Positions 51,460 through 59,168 of a DNA stretch of 64,000 nucleotides are shown here, in pieces. The notes below the pieces were generated by a model, which was given only the letters and a program-made list of their open reading frames with translations, did not search any database and was not told the DNA's origin. Each line of letters opens with the position of its first letter. The stretch's first letter is position 1. Position numbers and translations under genes: made by a program. The stretch spans positions 2,604,001-2,668,000 of the forward strand of contig CAWDVH010000001.1 in assembly GCA_963805705.1 (NCBI GenBank), read 5' to 3'. This DNA is from CAWDVH01 sp963805705. Lineage in GTDB: Bacteria; Actinomycetota; Actinomycetes; Streptosporangiales; Streptosporangiaceae.

Positions 51460-51540
51460 TCAGGTCCCTGCGAGCACGCCGTTCCGCGTTCCGGTCACCA
51501 GGCGCAGGAGCTTGTCGTCCAGGACCGCGGAGTCGGTCAT
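51460..51540 (-). pseudogene. 5' remnant of a PPOX-class (pyridoxamine oxidase-like, F420/FMN) gene
   Basis: An ATG at 51540 overlaps the stop of the upstream NAD(P)H oxidoreductase as ATGA, then 26 codons read MTDSAVLDDKLLRLVTGTRN followed by GVLAGT and TGA. The phrase DDKLLRLVTG..GVLAT is how many PPOX-class oxidoreductases of actinobacteria begin; the protein should continue for over 100 residues but stops just after the first strand. The 73 bp beyond, up to the DinG-type gene, do not resume the family in any frame. I read it as the stub left by a deletion; a real 26-residue peptide is less likely. Confidence 0.5.
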
Positions 51541-52670
51541 CGGCCGGTCCCGCCTTCCTGGCCGGCCGGGGTGGTGACCCCGAGCAGCTCCGCGTAGCGG
51601 CCGATCAGCATGTCGCGGCCCTTGATCTGGGCGACCATCTCGCCCGTGGCGAGATCGTCGCTGCCGGGCAGCTGACCCGAGCCGCCGGCCGGCCCGACCG
51701 GCACGATGATGACCGGCGCCGACGGCTCATACGGGGTGAGGTCAGCCTCCCCCGCGATCAGCGCGCTGATGTTGCCGGCTACCACCTGGGCCTGCCGTGC
51801 GGCGATGCCCGCCATCTTGTGGTCGGCCGCGCTGACGTCGCCGAGGGCGAATACCCGGTCCTGGCCCGACACCTGCAGGTACGGCGTCACCTCGATGAAG
51901 CCGTCTGCCCGGCGGGCGTCGGCCAGATCACCGGCGAGGTAGTCGCTGACCGGGCTGACGCCATGGCAGCGGAACCAGATGTCGGCGCTGACCTCGGCTC
52001 CCGATTCAGTGACGACGGTGAAGGCCCGCAGCTCGCCGGGAACGGTCGGCGGGTCCTCCCGCAGCGGGCTGCCGAGCCTTAGCTCGACCCCCATGTCGCT
52101 GAGCTGCCGGCGCAGCTCGGTCTTCAGATCCGGCCTGAACCGCGCGCCGAGAACGTCGTCAGCCATATCCAGGAGCGTCACGTGCTTGCCCGGCCATACG
52201 GCCTTGATCTCGCCGGCCAGCTCGATCCCGACCGGGCCGGCGCCGACCAGCAGCACGCGCTCGGCCACGGCGAGCGCCGAATGTGCCGCACGGACCTTGT
52301 CGTGGGCGGCGACCGCGCTGTCAACGTCGCTCTTGGCCGGGAACGGGTACTCGGATCCGGTCGCCAGCACGATGTAGTCGGCCCGGATCTCCTCGCCGGA
52401 GGCGAGCTCGACCTGGCCGGCGTGTACCTTCGCCGCGCGCTCGCGGACGACCCGGCCGTGCTCGAGCAGCCCGTCGTAGGACAGGTAGATCCGCGGGAGC
52501 CAGGAGGGATCCACCAGGGCCCGCAGGGCCGCGACGTTGTGCACGAACGTGTCTCTGGGCTCCACGAGCACGACATCGGCCGCCTCGTCGAGGGCCTTGG
52601 CCACGTTGATGCCGGCGTAGCCGCCGCCGACGACCACGACCGTCGGCTTGATCGGGGAATGCTCGCTCAT
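51537..52670 (-). CDS. FAD-dependent NAD(P)H oxidoreductase (NDH-2/FSP1-like)
   Basis: 377 residues. FAD motif VVVVGGGYAGINVAKAL at the N-terminus, NAD(P)H motif RVLLVGAGPVGIELAGEI near the centre, and the second FAD motif DRVFALGDVSAADHKMAGIAARQAQVV. No redox-active CxxC, so it belongs with type II NADH dehydrogenases and AIF/FSP1-type quinone reductases rather than disulfide reductases. The C-terminus lacks an obvious membrane helix. GGAG lies 5 nt before the ATG at 52670. It is followed by a truncated PPOX gene sharing ATGA. The pirin gene lies 123 nt upstream on the same strand. Confidence 0.82.
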   Translation of the reverse strand: MSEHSPIKPTVVVVGGGYAGINVAKALDEAADVVLVEPRDTFVHNVAALRALVDPSWLPRIYLSYDGLLEHGRVVRERAAKVHAGQVELASGEEIRADYIVLATGSEYPFPAKSDVDSAVAAHDKVRAAHSALAVAERVLLVGAGPVGIELAGEIKAVWPGKHVTLLDMADDVLGARFRPDLKTELRRQLSDMGVELRLGSPLREDPPTVPGELRAFTVVTESGAEVSADIWFRCHGVSPVSDYLAGDLADARRADGFIEVTPYLQVSGQDRVFALGDVSAADHKMAGIAARQAQVVAGNISALIAGEADLTPYEPSAPVIIVPVGPAGGSGQLPGSDDLATGEMVAQIKGRDMLIGRYAELLGVTTPAGQEGGTGR

Positions 52671-52793
52671 CTGGACTCCAGTCGACGGGTGACAGCGGAA
52701 ACTGCTGAACGTTGCCCACGACATCACCGTGCACGAGAATTTGCATCGAGCCGCTGCGCCTGCCTCATCCTCCGGGCCGCCGCGCCTGAGGCC

Positions 52794-53792
52794 CTACAGG
52801 ACGTCGTGACCGGGGCGCGGCTCCGCGGGGATTACGTGCCGCTGCGCGGGGATCGTGCCGAGCCGGCCCGCCTGGTAGTCCTCGAAGGCCTTGACCAGCT
52901 CGTCTCTGGTGTTCATCACGAACGGGCCGTAGGTCGCGACGGGTTCCCTGATCGGCTGGCCGCCGAGGACGAGCACGTCGAGTCCCTCGCTGGGTCCCTG
53001 TGCTCGCGGGCTCGCGCCGAAGGTGATCACATCGCCGGGGCCGAAGACCGCCATCTGCCCGGCCCGGACCGGCCGCTGGGCCGGACCGGCGGTGCCAGCG
53101 CCCGCGAGTACATAGCCAAGCGCATTGAAGTCGGGGCGCCAGGGCAGCCGCAGCTCGGCTCCTGGCTCGAGCGTCGCGTGCAGCAGCGTGATCGGCGTGT
53201 GCGTCACGCCGGGACCGCTGTGGCCGGCCACCTCGCCAGCGATCACGCGGACCAGCGCGCCGCCGTCGGGCGAGCTGAGCAGGGCCACCTGGCCGGCCCT
53301 GATGTCCTGGTAACGCGGGGCGGTCATCTTCATCCTGGCCGGCAGGTTCACCCAGAGCTGGAAGCCGTGGAACAGCCCGCCCGACAGGACCATCTCCTCG
53401 GGCGGCTCCTCGATATGCAGGATGCCGCCACCCGCGGTCATCCACTGGGTGTCGCCGTTGGTGATCAGGCCGCCGCCGCCATTGGAGTCGTGGTGCCGGA
53501 ACGTGCCGTCGATCATGTAGGTCACGGTCTCGAATCCGCGGTGCGGATGCCAGGAGGTGCCCTTCGGCTCACCCGGCGCGTACTCGACCTCGCCCATCTG
53601 GTCCATGTGAATGAACGGGTCAAGCTGCCGTAGGTCGATGCCGGCGAACGCACGGCGGACCGGGAATCCCTCGCCCTCGTACGCTGATGGCGCGGTGGTT
53701 ACCGCGAGGACCGGGCGATCCTGCGTGACCGTCGCATCGGGCTCCTCGATCCTCGGGAGCAGCAGAGTGTTCTCGACGGTAACGGCTGGCAT
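52794..53792 (-). CDS. Pirin-family protein (bicupin)
   Basis: 332 residues. The N-terminal cupin has the metal-binding pattern WHPHRGFETVTYMIDGTFRHHDSNG and MTAGGGILHIEEPPE of pirins; the C-terminal cupin (about 200-300) is typical too. Bacterial pirins can be quercetin 2,3-dioxygenases or modulators of pyruvate dehydrogenase and redox sensing; here the role is unassigned. AGGAGG stands 8 nt before the ATG at 53792. Upstream is a 247-bp divergent region with a 15-bp dyad. Confidence 0.87.
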   Translation of the reverse strand: MPAVTVENTLLLPRIEEPDATVTQDRPVLAVTTAPSAYEGEGFPVRRAFAGIDLRQLDPFIHMDQMGEVEYAPGEPKGTSWHPHRGFETVTYMIDGTFRHHDSNGGGGLITNGDTQWMTAGGGILHIEEPPEEMVLSGGLFHGFQLWVNLPARMKMTAPRYQDIRAGQVALLSSPDGGALVRVIAGEVAGHSGPGVTHTPITLLHATLEPGAELRLPWRPDFNALGYVLAGAGTAGPAQRPVRAGQMAVFGPGDVITFGASPRAQGPSEGLDVLVLGGQPIREPVATYGPFVMNTRDELVKAFEDYQAGRLGTIPAQRHVIPAEPRPGHDVL

Positions 53793-53857
53793 GGCCTGAT
53801 CCTCCTGCGGATGTCGTCGCGATCCTGCTACGGCTACCTGCCCGCCTCGGCAGGCTC

Positions 53858-53889
53858 GGGCTCGTCTGTGTCCGGGCTCGTCTGTGTCC
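53858..53889. repeat. 16-bp perfect tandem duplication
   Basis: GGGCTCGTCTGTGTCC occurs twice head to tail in the pirin/DUF5655 divergent gap. Confidence 0.8.
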
Positions 53890-53904
53890 GGGCCAACGGT
53901 GTTT

Positions 53905-53919
53905 GAATGTGCAACATTC
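53905..53919. promoter_or_regulatory. Operator-like dyad in the pirin/DUF5655 gap
   Basis: GAATGT-GCA-ACATTC is a perfect 6+6 dyad in the only AT-rich patch of the gap. It lies 113 nt upstream of pirin and 120 nt upstream of the DUF5655 start. A pair of direct repeats CCGTCAGACGCT (53975-53986, 54010-54021) lies nearer the latter. Confidence 0.4.
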
Positions 53920-54026
53920 CCGGCGCAGAGAGCAGCCCAGGGACCCAGCCCCAGGGGCCCGGTGCTCCGGCTCGCCGTCAGACGCTCGAGCTCCGGCCCA
54001 GGAGTAGCTCCGTCAGACGCTGAAGC

Positions 54027-54032
54027 TAGTGT
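54027..54032 (+). promoter_or_regulatory. -10 element of the leaderless DUF5655 gene
   Basis: TAGTGT ends 7 nt before the ATG at 54040; no SD. Confidence 0.4.
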
Positions 54033-54039
54033 CGGGCTC

Positions 54040-54498
54040 ATGGCGGCCAACGGCGGTTCAGCAGTTGCGGGCGCGAAGGCCGGCTCCGAGCCCGGCCCGG
54101 ATGCCTGGTCGGTGGCGGATCACCTGCGCGGCCAGCCCGCGGGCTCGGTCGAGCTCTACCATCGGTTCGTTGCCCTGGTGGCAGCGTGCGGGCCGTTCAC
54201 CTACGCGGTATCTAAGACGAGCATCACGTTCAAGGGTGCGCGGCGCGGGTTCGCAGGCGCCCGGCCGACGTCGCGCGGCCTGGCCGGGTACCTGGACCTG
54301 CAGCGCGTGATCGAGGATCGGCGTTTCATCAGCGCTGCGCCGTACACCAGGCGGCTCTTCGTGCACCAGGTACGGATCACCAGCCTGGCGCAGCTCGATG
54401 AGGAGTTCGCCGGCTGGATCCGCGAGGCCTACGCGGTGGGGCAGGGCGCGCATCTGGCCTCGCCGCCGGGCTATAGCGGCAGGCCAGCCTCCAGGTGA
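54040..54498 (+). CDS. DUF5655-domain protein
   Basis: 152 residues. After 30 variable residues, SVADHLRGQPAGSVELYHRFVALVAACGPFTYAVSKTSITF and the closing LDEEFAGWIREAYAVGQG follow the DUF5655 pattern, a small fold of unknown function found alone or fused to DUF4287 in actinobacteria. The ATG at 54040 is supported by a -10 box 7 nt upstream. Its 3' end overlaps the opposing TetR gene by 28 nt. Confidence 0.7.
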   Translation: MAANGGSAVAGAKAGSEPGPDAWSVADHLRGQPAGSVELYHRFVALVAACGPFTYAVSKTSITFKGARRGFAGARPTSRGLAGYLDLQRVIEDRRFISAAPYTRRLFVHQVRITSLAQLDEEFAGWIREAYAVGQGAHLASPPGYSGRPASR

Positions 54499-55076
54499 GC
54501 CAGGGCCGCGTCGATCTGCACGAGCAGGTCTTCGCCCGTGATGCCGGCCCAGGGCATGGTCGCGGACATGATCACGCCGATCATCGCGCCGGCCAGGTTG
54601 CGGACCGCGAAGTCCGATGGCTCGCGGCCGACCCGCCTGGCCACCGCGGCGGCCATGATCTCGATCGTGCGGGCGAACTCATCCATGGCCCGTGCCCGGA
54701 TCTCGGGAACCGACATGGTCAGCTCCGCGGTTTCGCGAAACTGCGCGAGCTCGCCGGGAGTCAGCGCGCCGAACGCCGCCGCGGTGGCGGCACGGAACGC
54801 GGCGATCGGGCTCAGGCCCGCTGGCTGCGCCTCGAAGGCCTCGAGCGCCAGGAGGTCGAAGTCATCCTGGAGCACCACGTCTTCCTTGGTGGGGTAGTAG
54901 CGGAAGAAGGTACTCGGCGAGATCTCCGCGGCGTCGGCGATCTGCTCCACCGTGGTCGATGCGTAGCCCTGCTCGCGGAACAGCCGGAGCGCGTGCTCCC
55001 TGATGGCGGCGCGCGTCCTGGCCTTCTTCCGCTCTCGGAGCCCGGCGGGCCGCTGCGCCGCGGGCGCCTCGCTCAT
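54471..55076 (-). CDS. TetR-family transcriptional repressor
   Basis: 201 residues. The N-terminal HTH (about 14-60) has RTRAAIREHALRLFREQGYA, then STTVEQIADAAEISPSTFFR and YYPTKEDVV; the C-terminal all-helical ligand domain ends IDAALAHLEAGL. The ATG at 55076 overlaps the exporter stop as ATGA (55076-55073), so it is translated after the MFS gene. It almost certainly represses the shared MFS promoter, in the usual drug-sensing pairing. GTG 55085, with GAGGG upstream, is an alternative start. Confidence 0.87.
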   Translation of the reverse strand: MSEAPAAQRPAGLRERKKARTRAAIREHALRLFREQGYASTTVEQIADAAEISPSTFFRYYPTKEDVVLQDDFDLLALEAFEAQPAGLSPIAAFRAATAAAFGALTPGELAQFRETAELTMSVPEIRARAMDEFARTIEIMAAAVARRVGREPSDFAVRNLAGAMIGVIMSATMPWAGITGEDLLVQIDAALAHLEAGLPL

Positions 55077-56707
55077 GCTGGCCACTGCGCCCTCGCGGTG
55101 CCGGCTATCTCCGCATCGGCCGGGTCCGGACCGGCCGGAGCCGGGCCGGCTGGTACCGCATCGGCCGGGGCCTGTGCCGAGCGCGGCAGGAAGGCGAGCG
55201 CCAGCAAGGCCGCGGCGAGGGCGACACCGGCGCAGACCCACAGCATCACGTCCATGCCGTGCACGTAGGCCGTCCGCACCGTCTCCAGCAGCGGGGCGGA
55301 TCCCGCCGCCCGTGCCACGGCGATGCCGCCGGCCACGCCGCTATGAACCGCCGCCGCCGCAGCGGCCGACAGGCCGGCCAGATGCAGCTGGCTGCGGTAG
55401 ACGGAGGCGAGCACGGTGCCGAGCACGGCCACCCCCATCGTGCCGCCCACTTGCCGCATCGCGGTCATCAGCGCCGACCCGGAGCCGCTGCGCTCGGGCG
55501 ACAGCGCGCCCAGGGCTGCGTTCAGCGCCGTTGGCATCGCGAATCCCAGGCCGAGGCCGGTCACCGCGAACCAGAAGGCCGCGAAGCTGGTGCCGCTGCT
55601 CACGCTGGTGCCCGCGCCAACGGCCAGCGCGGCCGCCATGATCCCGAAGCCGGCCGTGACCAGGACCTTGGCGTTGACCAGCGGGGCGCCGAGCGCCCCG
55701 TCGCGGGCGGCCGGCTTCCGGGGGGTCTGCAGGCGCTGCCCGACGATGAGCCCCACGGCCAGGCCGCCGATCAGCGGCAGCAGCCGTTCCCCGGCATCGA
55801 GCGAGTTGAGCCCGCGGACGTCCAGGAAGTACTGCGGCATCACGAAGATGATCCCGAACAGGGCGAAGGACACCATGGTCGACAGCAGGGTGCCCCAGGT
55901 GAAGCTCGCGGAGCGGAAGAGCGTGATATCGACCAGCGGCTGACCAGCCGGGCGCCGGGCGATGCGGCGCTCCCAGGCCGCGAATGCGGCGAGGGCCACG
56001 ACGCCCGCGGCCATCGCGGTGATGGCAGTCGGGTCGGACCATCCGGCCTGCCCCACCTTGATCAGGCCGAAGGTCAGCGCGGTCAGGCCGACGCTGGAGA
56101 TCAGCACGCCGATCACGTCAATACGGGGACGGCGCTCGCTGCGCGACTCCGGCATCAGCATGGTCACGGCGACCAGCGCGATCACCACCACCGGGACATT
56201 GATCAGGAACACCGAGCCCCACCAGAAGTGGTCCAGCAGCCAGCCACCCAGTATCGGCCCGATCGGGAAGCCGATGAAGGTCGCGCCGCCGACCAGCGCG
56301 ATCGCCTTCGGCCGTTCCGCGGCGGTGAACAGGACCGGGATAACCGCGAGGGACAGCGGCGTGATGATCGCCGCGGCCAGCCCGAGCACAGCGCGGGCGG
56401 CGATCAGCTCGCCGGCCGAGGTCGAGTAGGCGCAGGCCAGCGAGGCCACGCCGAACAGCGCCAGGCCGCAGATCAGCAGGCGCTTGCGGCCATAGCGATC
56501 ACCCAGCATGCCTGCTGGCAGCAGTGCTGCGGCCAGCACCAGGCTGTAGGCGTCCACGAACCATTGCAGGTCACTGGATGAGGCGTGCAGGTCAGCGGAC
56601 ATGGTGGGCAGGGCCAGGTTCAGCACGAACAGGTCCAGCCCGACGACCAGGACGCTGACGGCCAGGGCGCCCAGCACCCACCACCGGCGAGTCTCCGTGC
56701 TAGTCAT
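55073..56707 (-). CDS. MFS drug exporter, DHA2 (14-TM) family
   Basis: 544 residues with 14 TM helices. Motifs: LDLFVLNLALPTMSADL in TM1 (motif D1), GDRYGRKRLL (motif A, loop 2-3), ARAVLGLAAAIITPLSLAVI (motif B) and GGATFIGFPIGPILGGWLLD (antiporter motif C). It is an H+-coupled exporter like QacA or EmrB, substrate unknown. The ATG at 56707 has GGTGG 10 nt upstream; an upstream ATG at 56728 is possible. It is the first gene of the operon with tetR, behind a consensus-like promoter overlapped by an operator-like dyad. Confidence 0.88.
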   Translation of the reverse strand: MTSTETRRWWVLGALAVSVLVVGLDLFVLNLALPTMSADLHASSSDLQWFVDAYSLVLAAALLPAGMLGDRYGRKRLLICGLALFGVASLACAYSTSAGELIAARAVLGLAAAIITPLSLAVIPVLFTAAERPKAIALVGGATFIGFPIGPILGGWLLDHFWWGSVFLINVPVVVIALVAVTMLMPESRSERRPRIDVIGVLISSVGLTALTFGLIKVGQAGWSDPTAITAMAAGVVALAAFAAWERRIARRPAGQPLVDITLFRSASFTWGTLLSTMVSFALFGIIFVMPQYFLDVRGLNSLDAGERLLPLIGGLAVGLIVGQRLQTPRKPAARDGALGAPLVNAKVLVTAGFGIMAAALAVGAGTSVSSGTSFAAFWFAVTGLGLGFAMPTALNAALGALSPERSGSGSALMTAMRQVGGTMGVAVLGTVLASVYRSQLHLAGLSAAAAAAVHSGVAGGIAVARAAGSAPLLETVRTAYVHGMDVMLWVCAGVALAAALLALAFLPRSAQAPADAVPAGPAPAGPDPADAEIAGTARAQWPA

Positions 56708-56726
56708 GATAGTCACCACCTTTAGC

Positions 56727-56773
56727 AAGTTTCTTCGAAATGAAGGTTACAAGATTTTGGTAGTCACTGTCAA
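56727..56773 (-). promoter_or_regulatory. Promoter and TetR-type operator of the MFS-tetR operon
   Basis: On the minus strand TTGACA (56773-56768), a 16-nt spacer and TGTAAC (56751-56746) form a good sigma-70 promoter. An imperfect inverted repeat AAGTTTCTT/AACCTTCAT in the AT-rich stretch 56727-56748 overlaps the -10 and start region, where a TetR repressor would bind. GTGACTA also recurs as a direct repeat. Confidence 0.5.
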
Positions 56774-56818
56774 TTTATGCCCCGGATCGGCCGGCCGGAT
56801 GGTGCTCGGGCCGGGCCG

Positions 56819-56886
56819 CACGGGCCCAGGGAACGGGGCAGCACGGGCCCGGGGAACGCGGGCAGGACCGGCCCGTGGAACGCGGG
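56819..56886. repeat. Three degenerate direct repeats, about 22 bp each
   Basis: CACGGGCCCAGGGAACGGGG, then CACGGGCCCGGGGAACGCGGG, then ACCGGCCCGTGGAACGCGGGA, in the 256-bp gap between the MFS and USP genes. Nothing else is recognised there apart from the promoter/operator. Confidence 0.5.
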
Positions 56887-56963
56887 AGGCACAGGGGGTG
56901 TGCGAAGGGCCGGGCAAAGGAGTTTACTGAGGAGCAGTTATCGTTGCCGGAAGGAGTCCTGCT

Positions 56964-57500
56964 GTGGCCGGCGTACGTCGGGTTGTCGCAGGCGTGAGCG
57001 GGTCACCGGGCAGTCTGCAGGCCGTGCGGTATGCGGCCGACCTGGCCCGGACCCATGATGCGACGCTGATCCCCGTTCTCGCGTGGATGCCGCCGGGTGG
57101 CGAATATGCCGACCGGAGCCATCCGAATCTGTACGTGCGGTCCCTCTGGCGGGAGGCCGCCTGGGAGCGCCTCTGGCTTGCCCTGGAGATGGCGCTGGGC
57201 AGCATTTCCGACGAGCTGAGATTCGAGGCCCAGGCTCTGCGCGGCAACGCCGGCGCCGTGCTGGTCGAGGTGGCCAGCCAGGAAGGCGACGTGCTGGTCC
57301 TCGGCGCCGGGCGCCGGGGGACGTTCAGGCGGCTGCGGGGCTGCCGGGTGAGCCGCTACTGCCTGGCCCATGCCCGCTGTCCGGTCGTCGCCGTGCCGCC
57401 CGCAGATCTCGCCAGCCTGGGTCGCGGCCTGCGCGGCTGGGCCCGGCGCCGCCGCAGCCTGAGCCAGGACCAGGCTGTGCAGCGCATCAGCGGCAGCTAG
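56964..57500 (+). CDS. Universal stress protein (UspA family)
   Basis: 178 residues, one Usp domain (about 4-145). Opening strand RRVVAGVSGSPGSLQAVRYA and the C-terminal ATP-binding pattern VLGAGRRGTFRRLRGCRVSRY then CPVVAVP (the G-x2-G-x9-S/T region). A basic tail (RRRRSLSQDQ) follows. GGAAGGAG is 7 nt before the GTG start. Usp proteins respond to starvation, hypoxia or redox stress in actinobacteria. The gene stands alone. Confidence 0.82.
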   Translation: MAGVRRVVAGVSGSPGSLQAVRYAADLARTHDATLIPVLAWMPPGGEYADRSHPNLYVRSLWREAAWERLWLALEMALGSISDELRFEAQALRGNAGAVLVEVASQEGDVLVLGAGRRGTFRRLRGCRVSRYCLAHARCPVVAVPPADLASLGRGLRGWARRRRSLSQDQAVQRISGS

Positions 57501-57553
57501 CCTGGCAGCAATCGCGGACGACGGGCGACGACGACAGATCCAGGGAGACGGTC

Positions 57554-58072
57554 ATGCCACAGCCAGAGGGCAAGGAACTCGAGCAGATCCGGGCGCGCCG
57601 GGAGGAACTGCGCCAGCGCTATCTGCGACCCGCCGCCGACCGGGCGCCCAGCACGGTCCAGGGAGTGCATCACCTCGCCCTGATCTGCCGGGACACCGAG
57701 GAGACCATCCGCTTCTACCAGGATTTCCTCGGCTTCCCGCTGGTGGAACTGGTGGAGAACCGTGACTACGCGGGCTCCAACCATTTCTTCTTCGACATCG
57801 GGAATCACAACCTGCTCGGCTTCTTCGACTTCCCCGGTCATGACCATCCGGCGTTCAGCGAGACGATCGGCGCGGTGCAGCACCTGGCGATCTCGATTTC
57901 CGCTGAGCAGTTCGAGGCGGCGAAGAAGAAGCTGGACCAGGCCGGGGTGGACTACCTCGGCCCGGATAGGGGCGTGGAGGACAGCATGTACTTCCGCGAC
58001 CCGAATGGCGTCGGCCTGGAGCTGTACCGCGAGGAACTCGGCATCTTCAACGGCGAGCGCCTGCTCGACTGA
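57554..58072 (+). CDS. VOC-superfamily dioxygenase/glyoxalase-like protein
   Basis: 172 residues. After a charged helix (EGKELEQIRARREELRQRYL) comes a VOC unit: VQGVHHLALICRDTEETIRF, NHFFFDIGNHNLLGFF, AVQHLAISI and the terminal MYFRDPNGVGLELYREE. The His (VHHLAL), His (VQHLAI) and Glu (LELY) are placed as metal ligands, so it probably binds Fe2+, Zn2+ or Mn2+. The substrate is unknown. GGGAG is 6 nt before the ATG. Confidence 0.8.
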   Translation: MPQPEGKELEQIRARREELRQRYLRPAADRAPSTVQGVHHLALICRDTEETIRFYQDFLGFPLVELVENRDYAGSNHFFFDIGNHNLLGFFDFPGHDHPAFSETIGAVQHLAISISAEQFEAAKKKLDQAGVDYLGPDRGVEDSMYFRDPNGVGLELYREELGIFNGERLLD

Positions 58073-58083
58073 CCCCGGCGGTC

Positions 58084-58512
58084 CTAGCTCCGCTCCCGGT
58101 GCTCGCGGCGGATAACCAGGCGCAGCGCCGACCAGATTTCGTCGATGGCGCAGACCTTGTTGTCGACCAGGCCGGTGGGCAGGGCGATGTCGCGGACCAC
58201 CTGGTCGGACAGGTCGGTGGGTACTTTCGATGCCCGTTTCGGCCAGGCCACCCACAGGCCGCAGGCGGGCGCCATCCGGGATCGGAGCCGGTCCAGCTCC
58301 GATTCCAGCTCGGCGCGCCAGGTCACGAATGTGACGATCACGTCGAACCTGGCGTCGTCGGCCAGGTCGGTATGCACCGACACTCCCGGCAGCTCGCCGA
58401 GCAGATCATCGAATCCTTCCGGCGCGCCGATCAGCGCCAGCTCGTCGTCCTCCCCGATGCCGAGCTTGCGCGGCAGCGGCGTGCCCGAGTACCCGGCCGG
58501 CTGAGCCGTCAT
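58084..58512 (-). CDS. DUF3052-family protein
   Basis: 142 residues: GYSGTPLPRKLGIGEDDELALIGAPEGF, FDVIVTFVTWRAELESELDRLRSRM, GLWVAWPKRASKVPTDLSDQVVR and LPTGLVDNKVCAIDEIWSALRLVIRR, all hallmarks of DUF3052, an actinobacterial family of unknown function. The GAGGGGG SD is well placed. It lies 34 nt after xdhC on the same strand. Confidence 0.88.
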   Translation of the reverse strand: MTAQPAGYSGTPLPRKLGIGEDDELALIGAPEGFDDLLGELPGVSVHTDLADDARFDVIVTFVTWRAELESELDRLRSRMAPACGLWVAWPKRASKVPTDLSDQVVRDIALPTGLVDNKVCAIDEIWSALRLVIRREHRERS

Positions 58513-58546
58513 TTCGTCCCCCTCACGGAGCGGCTGGAAGGGGCGG

Positions 58547-59113
58547 CTAGAAGGTGAAGCCGCCGGGCTTGCCGTTGCGGTCAGCGATCAGGCCGGCCAG
58601 GGTCGCGATCGCGATCTCGGCCGGAGTCCGTGAGCCGATATTGATGCCGATGGGGCGATGCACCCGGCCGATCTCGTCGGCCGGGACCCCGAGCTCGGTC
58701 AGGGCCGCGATGTGCGGCCCCTCGTGCCGGGGATTGCCCATGATCCCGACCCAGCGCGCCGGGCTGGCCAGCGCGTCGCGCAGCATGACCCCCAGCTCCG
58801 GCCGGTGGTGATCGGTGACGACGACGTCGGCGGCGGCACCGAAGTCGGCGACTGCGGCCGCTACTTCCGCGTCGCTCGCTCCCGCGCCCGACCGCCGGGC
58901 CGCCGCCCCGCGCTCGGGGTCCGGCTCCACGAGCACCGGCCGGTAGCCGGCGTCGCTGCCGTAGCGGAGCAGGAACTCGGCGACGGGCGTGGCGAAAACG
59001 GCCACCAGGACCTTCTGGCCGGCCATGGCCAGCGCCGGCGCCGTGCCGTGCGCGACCTCGCAGGCCGTGTCATCATGCGTGCTGGTTACATCGGTGAGAT
59101 GCGTGCTGGTCAT
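58547..59113 (-). CDS. XdhC/CoxI-family protein (Rossmann domain)
   Basis: 188 residues. The NAD(P)-like Rossmann domain of XdhC/CoxF-type proteins: LVAVFATPVAEFLLRYGSDAG, VVVTDHHRPELGVMLRDAL, YIG-type ARWVGIMGNPRHEG and the family end IHRPIGINIGSRTPAEIAIATLAGLI. XdhC delivers molybdenum cofactor to xanthine dehydrogenase. It lacks the N-terminal XdhC domain found in longer forms. Being in line with purine salvage genes fits a purine role, but no xanthine dehydrogenase gene is in view. SD is weak. Confidence 0.82.
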   Translation of the reverse strand: MTSTHLTDVTSTHDDTACEVAHGTAPALAMAGQKVLVAVFATPVAEFLLRYGSDAGYRPVLVEPDPERGAAARRSGAGASDAEVAAAVADFGAAADVVVTDHHRPELGVMLRDALASPARWVGIMGNPRHEGPHIAALTELGVPADEIGRVHRPIGINIGSRTPAEIAIATLAGLIADRNGKPGGFTF

Positions 59114-59168
59114 GCCTGTGAGCTTGCCATGCCAGAGCCCGCCTGGCGACCGCGCCGCCGCCGGCGCA

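Noticed and set aside
57083..57553. Long N-terminal extension of the VOC gene through the USP gene
   Set aside because: It is an out-of-frame reading of the USP gene; ATG 57554 has an SD and a family-like N-terminus.
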